The notes beneath the pieces are model-generated. The model was not told the origin of the DNA. It saw nothing but the letters and a program-made list of their open reading frames with translations, and searched no databases. DNA of 64,000 nucleotides from Pedobacter lusitanus (GTDB lineage Bacteria > Bacteroidota > Bacteroidia > Sphingobacteriales > Sphingobacteriaceae), in NCBI RefSeq assembly GCF_040026395.1, contig NZ_CP157278.1:5022001-5086000 (forward strand). Direction: 5' to 3'. The number at the start of each line of letters is the position of its first letter. Position 1 is the stretch's first letter. The translations under genes and the position numbers were made by a program. Positions 16,131 to 24,583 of this stretch are shown piece after piece.

Positions 16131-17501
16131 CTATAATCCGAATTTTTCTATTCTGCGGTATAAAGCTGCACGGGTAAGCCCCAGTTCTGCCGCTGCACGC
16201 GAAATATTTCCCTTATGATTCTCTATTGCTTTCTGTACCATCATTTTTTCCATTTCTTCCAGATCCAGAGTCACCGGTAGCGATGCCGATCCGCCAAATC
16301 TTTGCGGGCTTAATTGTAAATCCTGTTCAGTAATCTCATTACCATCAGCCATGATAATAGCTCTTTCAATCACATGCTGTAATTCACGGACATTACCCGG
16401 CCAGTGATAGGCCAGTAAGGTATTACCGGCTTTTTCAGTAATCAGGTTAATGTTCTTATGATATTTGGTACTAAAAGTATGCAAAAAATGATTGGCCAGC
16501 AGTAAGATATCCTCAGCACGCTGATGCAGCGGAGGGAGTTCCAGTTCGACTGTGTTGATCCGGAAAAGTAAATCCTGACGGAAAGTGCCTTTGGCTACCA
16601 TTTCATTCAACGGCATATTGGTTGCAGTGATCAACCTTACATTTATTTTCCGGTCCTTGCTTTCTCCTAAACGGGTGACTGTCCGGTTTTGCAGGACCGT
16701 TAGTAATTTGCCCTGTAATGGCAAAGACAGATTTCCTATCTCATCAAGGAATATTGTTCCGTTATCGGCCAGTTCAAATCTTCCCGGTCTGTCATCGCGG
16801 GCATCCGTAAATGCGCCTTTAGCATAACCAAAAAGTTCACTTTCAAACAGATTCTCATTTAAAGAACCCAGATCGACATGCATGAAAATATGATTTTTTC
16901 TTAGAGAGTGTTTATGCAATTCGTAAGCAAATACCTGTTTACCTGTACCATTTTCGCCTAATATCAATACATTCGCATCAGTAGGCGCTACTTTAATTAG
17001 TGTGTTTTGCAAATGTCTGATGGGAGCCGAAGTCCCGATAATATGCTCAAACTTTCTGGCCTGATCAGTTTGTATAGAGGTGTTTATTTTTTCAAGTTTT
17101 TTAACCTTTTTGTTTGATTGTCTTAGTTTAGAAGCTGCTGAGAGCGTAGCATAAAGTTTCTCATTTTCCCAGGGTTTAAGAATGAAATCTACAGCTCCTT
17201 TTTTTATCGCCTGTACAGCCAGTTCCACATTGCCATAAGCAGTCATGAGAATGACTACATAGTCTTTATCTATTGATAAGATATGCTCTAACCAGTAAAG
17301 TCCCTCACGACCATCACTGGCTCCCTTCTGATAGTTCATATCCAACAGGATAATATCAATCTCATTATGGCTGAGTAATACATTGATCTCTTTGGGTGAT
17401 TTACAAGTGACAACCTGTTTAAAGTGCTGTTTTAAAAAGAGTTTCGCACTTAAAAGAATATCATCATCATCATCAATTACCAAAACGTTTGCTTCTGTCA
17501 T
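16131..17501 (-). CDS. NtrC-family sigma-54-dependent response regulator
   Basis: 456 residues in three domains: receiver (phospho-acceptor Asp54 after the acidic DDDDD start), AAA+ (Walker A GENGTGKQ, sigma-54 contact loop GAFTDA, Walker B GTIFLDEIGN) and a C-terminal Fis-type HTH (NISRAAAELGLTRAALYRRI). The contact loop has Asp in place of the second Gly of GAFTGA, a change I know from other Bacteroidota regulators. It is divergent from the export operon. The intergenic space holds two dyads and a -24/-12-like element, so it should activate that operon and perhaps itself. It is paired with the kinase gene downstream. Confidence 0.94.
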   Translation of the reverse strand: MTEANVLVIDDDDDILLSAKLFLKQHFKQVVTCKSPKEINVLLSHNEIDIILLDMNYQKGASDGREGLYWLEHILSIDKDYVVILMTAYGNVELAVQAIKKGAVDFILKPWENEKLYATLSAASKLRQSNKKVKKLEKINTSIQTDQARKFEHIIGTSAPIRHLQNTLIKVAPTDANVLILGENGTGKQVFAYELHKHSLRKNHIFMHVDLGSLNENLFESELFGYAKGAFTDARDDRPGRFELADNGTIFLDEIGNLSLPLQGKLLTVLQNRTVTRLGESKDRKINVRLITATNMPLNEMVAKGTFRQDLLFRINTVELELPPLHQRAEDILLLANHFLHTFSTKYHKNINLITEKAGNTLLAYHWPGNVRELQHVIERAIIMADGNEITEQDLQLSPQRFGGSASLPVTLDLEEMEKMMVQKAIENHKGNISRAAAELGLTRAALYRRIEKFGL

Positions 17502-17576
17502 TTTATAAGGATTTTATATATAGTTAAGCTTATCAAACGATAAATTTAACTGACTGATGAGCAAAAATAATGGAAT

Positions 17577-17613
17577 TGTCCGTTGCTGTACAACAGCTGT
17601 CCGATAACGAACA
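17577..17613 (+). promoter_or_regulatory. Two tandem 16-bp dyads, candidate upstream activating sites
   Basis: TGTCCGTTGCTGTACA (17577-17592) and TGTCCGATAACGAACA (17598-17613) share TGTCCG at the left and ACA at the right. Their starts are 21 bases apart, two helical turns. The second is an imperfect palindrome CTGTyCGwTAwCGrACAG when extended by one base each side. They lie about 65-100 bases upstream of the -24-like element, the usual place for NtrC-type activator sites. Confidence 0.65.
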
Positions 17614-17677
17614 GTGTTTTTTAGTGTTAATGTGTTAAATTACTGATATGTAGTTGATTAAATATGTTTTTTTGCTT

Positions 17678-17692
17678 TGGCATGCCCTTGGT
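17678..17692 (+). promoter_or_regulatory. Candidate sigma-54 promoter (-24/-12)
   Basis: TGGCAT (17678-17683) and TTGG (17688-17691) resemble TGGCAC/TTGC. The invariant GG is followed 10 bases later by GT rather than GC, so it is an imperfect match. Its position, about 30 bases before ATG 17721 and downstream of two dyads next to an NtrC-type gene, supports it. Confidence 0.5.
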
Positions 17693-17720
17693 ATATGGCT
17701 TCACAGACATTACATTTATC

Positions 17721-18965
17721 ATGGATAAGATCATTGCAAAAAAGAGATTCAGTACAAAAAAGATATTAATGCTTACAGGAGGCCTGTTGCTGGCCGGGCT
17801 GGTAGCTTATGGATATAAACTATCCCTGAATAAGGTATACAAAGCTGATGCAGATAAATTAACGATCAGCAAAGTTCAGTATGGTGACTTTGAGGATGTG
17901 GTATTATTGAATGCAAGCGTAGTACCGCTGACTTCAGTGATCGTGAGTTCATCAGAAGGCGGAACAGTTGCAGAAATTTTTACGGAGAACGGAGCGTCGG
18001 TAGTTAAAGGTACGCCGCTGTTGAGAATTGCTAATCCAAACGCGTTATCAAATTATACATCGAGTGAAACCAGTATTATCGAGCAGATTAATCAATTGCG
18101 TAAAGTACGTTTGGATCTGGAACAAAACCAGCGGATAATGGCTCAGGATATGATGGTCATAGAGAATACACTGAGAACTGCCAGCAGAAAATATAAAATT
18201 GACAGTACCTTGTTTTCAAATAAAGTGATAACCAGAGAGGAATTTAATAACTCAAGCCAGGATTATGAGTATAATAAAGGCAGAAAGAATATATTAAAAC
18301 AGGCTGTAAAACAAGAAAACCAGAGCAGGGCGATGCAGTTGCAGCAGATTGATGTATCTGTAAGCAGAATGAACGAGAGCCTGGAAACTATCAGAAAAAA
18401 TATTGAGAATATGACCATCAAGGCTCCGGTTTCCGGAAGATTATCCTCTTATGATCCCGTTATAGGTAAATCCTATACAGCAAATGAAATGCTGGGCAAG
18501 ATAGATGTACTGCAAGGCTATAAACTGCAGGCAGGCGTAGATGAATACTATATCAACAGAGTAAAAGAAGGACAATCTGCTAACTGTGAGTTTAATGGGA
18601 AGATCTATCATCTTACGGTTAGAAAAGTAATTCCTGAGGTAACTGCAGGTCAGTTCCAGGTGGAGCTTGTTTTTGAAGGGAAATCACCGGATGAGTTGCG
18701 AAGAGGATTATCTTTACAGGTAAAACTTACCCTTTCGGACAACAGTAAATCGTTACTGCTTGCACAGGGGCAATTTTTCCAGAGTACCGGAGGGTCATGG
18801 GTATTTGTACTGAAAGATGGAAAAGCACAGAAAAGAAATGTGAAAATAGGCCGGAAAAACTATTTGTACTATGAGGTTATGGAAGGATTGCAGAAAAATG
18901 AAGAAGTAATTACCTCATCTTACGATCAGTTCAATCAATACGATATTGTAGAAGTAAGCAGGTAA
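17721..18965 (+). CDS. HlyD/MacA-type periplasmic adaptor of the FtsX export system
   Basis: 414 residues from ATG 17721. The frame is open to 17664 but that stretch contains the candidate promoter, so the later ATG is preferred. A basic N terminus and one membrane helix (about 12-32) anchor it. It has the adaptor layout: lipoyl half-motif (VIVSSSEGGTVAEIF), a long coiled-coil hairpin (about 110-225, with QDMMVIENTLRTASRKYK), the second lipoyl half MTIKAPVSGRLSSYDPVIG, then beta-barrel and membrane-proximal domains. It should bridge inner-membrane FtsX permeases to an outer-membrane channel; no TolC gene is in the window. First gene of the operon. Confidence 0.9.
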   Translation: MDKIIAKKRFSTKKILMLTGGLLLAGLVAYGYKLSLNKVYKADADKLTISKVQYGDFEDVVLLNASVVPLTSVIVSSSEGGTVAEIFTENGASVVKGTPLLRIANPNALSNYTSSETSIIEQINQLRKVRLDLEQNQRIMAQDMMVIENTLRTASRKYKIDSTLFSNKVITREEFNNSSQDYEYNKGRKNILKQAVKQENQSRAMQLQQIDVSVSRMNESLETIRKNIENMTIKAPVSGRLSSYDPVIGKSYTANEMLGKIDVLQGYKLQAGVDEYYINRVKEGQSANCEFNGKIYHLTVRKVIPEVTAGQFQVELVFEGKSPDELRRGLSLQVKLTLSDNSKSLLLAQGQFFQSTGGSWVFVLKDGKAQKRNVKIGRKNYLYYEVMEGLQKNEEVITSSYDQFNQYDIVEVSR

Positions 18966-19020
18966 ACGTATAACCTGATAACCGTTATAAAAACTATAAA
19001 AAAATATAAATCATCATATC

Positions 19021-19719
19021 ATGATAAAAATTGAAAACCTGGAAAAAGTATATAAAACAGAAGAGATAGAAACCACTGCATTGAATGGAATTAATATGCA
19101 CGTCAAAGCTGGTGAGTTTGTCTCTATTATGGGCCCCTCAGGGTGCGGAAAGTCAACATTGCTGAACGTGATGGGGCTGCTGGATAAACCTGAAAGCGGC
19201 AGTTATAAATTTCTGGAAACAGAACTGCTGACGCTGAATGATAAAGAAAGGTCAAACTTCCGTAAAAGAAATATGGGTTTTGTTTTCCAGAATTTCAACC
19301 TGATTGATGAGCTGACTGTATTTGAAAATATAGAATTACCCCTGATCTATAACAAAGTTGCTGCACCTGAGCGCAAACGTCTGGTTAATGAAATGATTGA
19401 AAGAATGAATATTGTTAACAGGAGCGGCCATTTCCCTCAACAGTTATCCGGCGGACAGCAGCAGCGTGTTGCTGTGGCAAGAGCACTGGTGACTAAACCT
19501 AAACTGGTACTTGCCGATGAACCTACGGGTAACCTGGACAGCTCCCATGGTAATGAAGTGATGGAACTGCTTTGTGAACTGAATGAGCAGGGAACTACTA
19601 TTGTGATGGTTACCCACTCTTCGCATGATGCAAGTTTTTCCAACAGGATCATCAACCTGAAAGACGGGCATGTAATCTCAGAAAAAGTAAATAAAGCCCG
19701 TACAGAAGAACTCATTTAA
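19021..19719 (+). CDS. ABC transporter ATPase, MacB/LolD type
   Basis: 232 residues, a complete nucleotide-binding domain: Walker A GPSGCGKST, Q-loop FVFQNFNLIDELTVFENIELPL, signature LSGGQQQRVAVARAL, Walker B LVLADEPTGNLDSSHG and the H-loop in VTHSSHDA. It powers the FtsX-type permeases encoded next, which act by mechanotransmission rather than by a classical channel. All catalytic residues are intact, unlike the second ATPase at the end of the operon. It lies between the adaptor and the first permease. Confidence 0.95.
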   Translation: MIKIENLEKVYKTEEIETTALNGINMHVKAGEFVSIMGPSGCGKSTLLNVMGLLDKPESGSYKFLETELLTLNDKERSNFRKRNMGFVFQNFNLIDELTVFENIELPLIYNKVAAPERKRLVNEMIERMNIVNRSGHFPQQLSGGQQQRVAVARALVTKPKLVLADEPTGNLDSSHGNEVMELLCELNEQGTTIVMVTHSSHDASFSNRIINLKDGHVISEKVNKARTEELI

Positions 19720-19786
19720 GCAACGTTTTTATTTAGAAAGCGTCAATTTAATACTGTACCAGCGATCATCAAACAGAACCACAACG

Positions 19787-22156
19787 ATGTTTAAACTGAA
19801 CCTGAAAATAGCCTTAAGAAATCTCTGGAGAAATAAAAGCTTCTCTCTGATCAATATCAGCGGATTAGCTATTGGTCTGGCTTCCTGTTTTTTATTGCTG
19901 CTTTATGTGTCTTATGAATTCAGTTATGACAATCATGGAAAAGATTCGGCCCATGTTTATAAGGTCATGACAAATTTCCTGGATGTAAACAGGAATATTG
20001 AATCGACTGACGGAGCGACGGGGAATATGATCGGGCCGTTTTTGAAAGAAAACTATCCTGCTGTTAAAGCAATGTGCCGTTATGAAAAGGGCAGACCCAA
20101 ATTAATTGCTAACGGAACAACTAAAAGTTTCAAGAAAACAGGACTCTTTGCGGATGCAGGTATCCTGAACATATTCGATTATACATTTATTGCCGGTGAT
20201 CGCAAAACTGCCCTTAATTTACCCGGCAATGTGATCGTTACAGAATCTACGGCTAAAATATTATTTGGTACCATAGATGTGCTGAATAAAGTTGTGCGTT
20301 TTGAAAATAAGATCAGTCTTAAGATTACCGGAGTAATCAGAGATCTTCCGGGTAATAGTTCTGTCTACTTTGATTTTCTGATGCCCTGGTCTCTTTTCGA
20401 AAACCAGTATAGCTGGGTTAAAGAACCTGCCTGGACTAATTTCAGCTGGGCAACGCTGGTCAGACTTGACCTGTCAACTGATATTGCCCGGTTTAATAAA
20501 GAAATCAAAGGGATAGTGGAAAAAAACAGTGCTGGTGCCAGAGTATTTGTATCAGTTTACCCATTAAATAAGCTGCATCTGCACGGTACATTTATCAATG
20601 GCAAAAGTACAGGCGGAAAAATTGAACAAGTACGTTTGTTTATGGGACTTGCAATTGGAATTCTGTTGATTGCCTGCGTCAATTTTATGAACATGGCTAC
20701 AGCAAAGTCAGAGCGCAGAGCTAAAGAAGTCGGTATTAAAAAGACTATTGGTGCAACCCGCAGCAGTCTGATTACTCAGTTCCTGATGGAATCAATCGTA
20801 CTGACTTTTTGCAGTGCGATCCTGGCTGTTATTATCGTTGAATTAGCTTTGCCTTTATTTAACAGTTTGTTGGCTATTGAATTAGGTGTCAGTTATGCTG
20901 ATTTTTATATATGGGCCGGATTGGTTTTCGTGACATTGCTTACAGGACTGATCGCAGGAAGCTATCCCGCGCTCTATTTATCTTCCTTTAATCCGGTACA
21001 GATCCTTAAGAAAAAAGGGGTTAAAAAACAGCTTGTCAGCCTTCGTCAGTTACTGGTGATTGGCCAGTTTGGTTTTGCAGTTGTATTGATTATTGCAACC
21101 ACAGTCATTTATCAGCAGATTCAATTTATCAAAAACAGGCCTGTTGGTTATCAAATCGGCGAACTCGTAGAAATGGAGCAGGATGGTGATTTATATAACA
21201 AATTTGAGTTGTTAAAAACAAGGTTATTACAATCGGGGGCAGTAACAGCTCTGACACAAACCTCATCCAGTATAACCCGGGATGGTTCTAGTTTCATAGG
21301 GATGAAATGGCCGGGATCAAATTATGCAGATCAACTGTTTAGTTTTAATCAGCTGGCTACTACCTACGATTTTATCAAAACTACTGGTGTCAAACTTTTA
21401 GCAGGTAGAGAATTCTCCCCTCATTTTGCTTCTGACAGTGCCGCAGTTATGGTGAGCCGTTCTGCTGCAAAAAGAATGAATCTGGAGAATCCGGTAGGGC
21501 AGACAGTTGTTTATCATGGAGAAAACCGCACTATTGTAGGGGTCTTTGAAGACTTTATCTGGGGCTCACCTTCACAGGTCGAGAGACCTATGGTCGTTGC
21601 ATTTTTCAAGGGCTGGGGAGGTAGAGTTACCATGCGTCTGAATCCCATTAATAGTCCAGCTGCCAATATCGCCTTAATAGAGAAAATTGTAAAAGAAGTT
21701 AACCCGGCTTATCCCGTAGAGATTAATTACACAGATCGCTTATATGCAGATAAGCTGAACACACAAAAGGTACTGGGCATTCTGTCTAACGTATTTGGGG
21801 GGCTTGCCATTTTTATATCCTGTCTTGGTCTATTCGGTTTGGCTGCTTATAGTGCAGAGCAGAGAACCAAGGAGATCGGAGTAAGAAAAGTATTGGGTGC
21901 ATCTGTAGGAAATCTGATACAGCTTCTTTCTTTCAGCTTTTTGAAAATGGTTCTGATTGCTATAGTAATCGGCGTACCGGTAGCCAATTATTTGATGTCC
22001 GGCTGGCTGAAAGGTTTTGAACTGCATACCTCAGTCAATTGGGTGATTATTGCACTGGCTGTGGCCGGAACTTTAGGGATAGCTATGATTACTGTAAGTT
22101 TCCAGGCTTATAAGGCTGCGAAGGCCAATCCTGTACAAGCATTGAAATACGAATAA
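19787..22156 (+). CDS. FtsX-like permease with MacB periplasmic core, paralogue 1
   Basis: 789 residues with the Bacteroidota double architecture: helix 1 (about 20-43), a MacB periplasmic core, three helices (about 285-400), a linker helix with INRAGE-like change (SLRQLLVIGQFGFAVVL), a second periplasmic core, and three final helices with the motif RTKEIGVRKVLGASVGNL. It starts MFKLNLKIALRNLWRNKSFSLINI, the common opening of this family. It likely exports a peptide, lipid or antimicrobial with the adaptor and ATPase. It is clearly less like the next two permeases than they are like each other. Confidence 0.93.
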   Translation: MFKLNLKIALRNLWRNKSFSLINISGLAIGLASCFLLLLYVSYEFSYDNHGKDSAHVYKVMTNFLDVNRNIESTDGATGNMIGPFLKENYPAVKAMCRYEKGRPKLIANGTTKSFKKTGLFADAGILNIFDYTFIAGDRKTALNLPGNVIVTESTAKILFGTIDVLNKVVRFENKISLKITGVIRDLPGNSSVYFDFLMPWSLFENQYSWVKEPAWTNFSWATLVRLDLSTDIARFNKEIKGIVEKNSAGARVFVSVYPLNKLHLHGTFINGKSTGGKIEQVRLFMGLAIGILLIACVNFMNMATAKSERRAKEVGIKKTIGATRSSLITQFLMESIVLTFCSAILAVIIVELALPLFNSLLAIELGVSYADFYIWAGLVFVTLLTGLIAGSYPALYLSSFNPVQILKKKGVKKQLVSLRQLLVIGQFGFAVVLIIATTVIYQQIQFIKNRPVGYQIGELVEMEQDGDLYNKFELLKTRLLQSGAVTALTQTSSSITRDGSSFIGMKWPGSNYADQLFSFNQLATTYDFIKTTGVKLLAGREFSPHFASDSAAVMVSRSAAKRMNLENPVGQTVVYHGENRTIVGVFEDFIWGSPSQVERPMVVAFFKGWGGRVTMRLNPINSPAANIALIEKIVKEVNPAYPVEINYTDRLYADKLNTQKVLGILSNVFGGLAIFISCLGLFGLAAYSAEQRTKEIGVRKVLGASVGNLIQLLSFSFLKMVLIAIVIGVPVANYLMSGWLKGFELHTSVNWVIIALAVAGTLGIAMITVSFQAYKAAKANPVQALKYE

Positions 22157-22168
22157 AATCAATAAGAT

Positions 22169-24568
22169 ATGGATATGTTCAGACTTAACCTAAAAATTGC
22201 ATTCAGAAATCTCTGGAAAAATAAAGGATATACCCTGATGAATATAGTGGGTTTATCAATTGGGATGACCGGCTGTATACTCATATTTTTATTTATCAAT
22301 TATCAGTTAAGTTTTGATCAGCAGTATAAAAATAAGGATCGGATATACCGGGTGGTCAGCCATGCTTATTATGCTGGAGGAGAAGATTTTGATCGTGGAG
22401 TACCAAGGCCATTGGCAGGGGCAATGCGCAATGACTTTGGGATGCTGGAACAGGTGGCTGCAATAGAAGGCAGCTGGGGGATGATTAAGGTGAAAGATGC
22501 CGAAGGAAATCTGAAAATTAAAACTCAGGAAAAGACCTTCTATGTTGAACCTGAATTCTTTAAAATATTTGATTATCAGTGGCTGCTGGGCAATCCCGCT
22601 CAGGCTTTAACAGCACCGGGTACAGTTGCACTCTCACAAAAAACAGCTGAGCGGTATTTTGGAGACTGGCATCTGGCCATCGGCAGAACTATCAATTATG
22701 AAAATGACAAGGATCTTAAAGTTACAGGTGTATTTGCCGATGTTCCGGAGAATAACAGCAATGTGATCAACATTGCAATTTCTTATGCCAGTTTTAAACA
22801 CAGAAATCAAACGCGCTGGGGTTCTGTTTCTTCCAGTTCAGAGTGTTATATTTTACTGAAAGAAGGAGTAGCTGTAACAGATCTGGAAGGACCTAAAAAT
22901 GCTTTCCTGAAAAAATATTATGTTGAAAAAACGAATGTCAGACCTGATCATCTTTTTCAGCCGCTTAAAGACATACATACAAATGAACGCTTTGGTAACT
23001 TTTCTGGTAAGAGAATCAGCAAAAGTGAACTGCTTGGTCTTACAATAATAGGTGCGTTGTTGCTCATTACTGCGTGCATTAACTTCATTAATCTGGCTAC
23101 GGCGCAATCGGTAAGCAGATCTAAAGAGGTTGGTGTGCGCAAGGTAATGGGGAGCGGGAAAAAACAGCTGATAGTTCAGTTTTTAACCGAAACTATGGTA
23201 TTAACGCTGATTGCATTGTTGCTGGCCTGTGTATTCACAGAAGTTGCTTTACCAGGCATGTCAGCCATGTTTCAGGAAAAGATAACCTTTAACCTGGCGG
23301 CACATCCTGTTATTTTTGTTTTTCTGCTTTGCCTGGTTTTGTTTGTCGGCTTTTTATCCGGATTCTACCCTGCACTGGTTATGTCAGGATTTAACCCCGC
23401 GCTGGCAGTTAAAAACAAAGTCAGCATGGGTAATGGCGGTGGTATGATCCGTAAAGTACTGGTTGTTATTCAGTTTGCCATAACTATAGTACTGGTTACC
23501 TGCACACTGGTCATTCTCATGCAGATGAAATTTATGAGAGAAAAACCGCTGGGATTTAACACTTCGGCTATTGCATTGATCAATGTTCCTGCAGATAGTC
23601 TGAGCAGACAAAAATATCAGATTCTAAAGACGAGAATTATGGCAGAACCCGGTGTATTATCCGTTAGTTTTTGTAGTGATGGCCCAAGCTCTGATGACAA
23701 TACCAATAATGCTTTTGCTTTTGATGGAACAAAGACTGCAGATTTTCAGGCCAATACTAAAGTAGTAGATGATGATTATCTGAAGACTTTCGATTTAAAG
23801 CTTCTTGCCGGTAAAAATCTGACTAAAAGTAAAAGTGATACTGCGCGGGAGTATATCGTGAATGAAACTTTATTAAAGAAGTTTGGAATAAGTAATCCTC
23901 AGCAGGCAGTTGGCAAAAAAATCCAGTTTGGAGGGATCACTGGTCCGGTTGTCGGTGTGGTGAAAGATTTTAATAATATGAATCTCAGAGAAGCAGTTTC
24001 GCCAATTATTATGATAACCCGTAATGATCGCTTTGAGCTCATGGCAGTGAAGATGGACGCGCAGCAAATTCCTGCAATCATGAAAAATATAGAAAAAATC
24101 TGGAATGGATATTATGCCGAGCAGGTCTATACTTTTGATTTTATGGACCAGAGAATCAGCAGATATTATGCGAGCGAACAGCTGATGGGGACACTTTTTA
24201 AGATATTTGCGATGGTGATCATCTCTATTTCCTTTATCGGTTTGTTTGGTCTGATCTCATTTGTAGCTGCACAGAGAACCAAAGAGATGGCTATACGTAA
24301 AGTTTTAGGAGCTAGTATTCCGGAGCTGGTAACCATGTTAAATACCTCATTTATCGTGATGATTTTTCTGGCCAATCTGATCGCCTGGCCGGTAGCTTAT
24401 GTGCTGATTCAAAAGTGGTTGTCGGGATATGCTTACCGGATAGAACTCAGTATCTGGCCATTTGCTGTTGCGATGTTTATTTCCATGTCCATTACCCTGA
24501 TAACAGTAAGTTTCCGCTCTTATAAAGCAGCGCGAACTAATCCTATAGACGCATTGAAATACGAATAA
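22169..24568 (+). CDS. FtsX-like permease with MacB periplasmic core, paralogue 2
   Basis: 799 residues, same double MacB-core/FtsX layout. The N terminus (FRLNLKIAFRNLWKNKGYT), periplasmic segment RPLAGAMRNDFGMLE, middle helix region LLLITACINFINLATAQSVSRSKEVGVRKVMG and the end SFRSYKAARTNPIDALKYE all closely match paralogue 3 at equal spacing. It starts 12 bases after the stop of paralogue 1 in the same operon. Met at residue 3 is an alternative start. Tandem duplication with paralogue 3 is inferred from the near-continuous similarity. Confidence 0.93.
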   Translation: MDMFRLNLKIAFRNLWKNKGYTLMNIVGLSIGMTGCILIFLFINYQLSFDQQYKNKDRIYRVVSHAYYAGGEDFDRGVPRPLAGAMRNDFGMLEQVAAIEGSWGMIKVKDAEGNLKIKTQEKTFYVEPEFFKIFDYQWLLGNPAQALTAPGTVALSQKTAERYFGDWHLAIGRTINYENDKDLKVTGVFADVPENNSNVINIAISYASFKHRNQTRWGSVSSSSECYILLKEGVAVTDLEGPKNAFLKKYYVEKTNVRPDHLFQPLKDIHTNERFGNFSGKRISKSELLGLTIIGALLLITACINFINLATAQSVSRSKEVGVRKVMGSGKKQLIVQFLTETMVLTLIALLLACVFTEVALPGMSAMFQEKITFNLAAHPVIFVFLLCLVLFVGFLSGFYPALVMSGFNPALAVKNKVSMGNGGGMIRKVLVVIQFAITIVLVTCTLVILMQMKFMREKPLGFNTSAIALINVPADSLSRQKYQILKTRIMAEPGVLSVSFCSDGPSSDDNTNNAFAFDGTKTADFQANTKVVDDDYLKTFDLKLLAGKNLTKSKSDTAREYIVNETLLKKFGISNPQQAVGKKIQFGGITGPVVGVVKDFNNMNLREAVSPIIMITRNDRFELMAVKMDAQQIPAIMKNIEKIWNGYYAEQVYTFDFMDQRISRYYASEQLMGTLFKIFAMVIISISFIGLFGLISFVAAQRTKEMAIRKVLGASIPELVTMLNTSFIVMIFLANLIAWPVAYVLIQKWLSGYAYRIELSIWPFAVAMFISMSITLITVSFRSYKAARTNPIDALKYE

Positions 24569-24583
24569 TTAAAAACGCTTAAG

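Noticed and set aside
17664..17720. Upstream extension of the adaptor protein
   Set aside because: It spans the candidate -24/-12 element, and the usual basic N terminus begins at ATG 17721.
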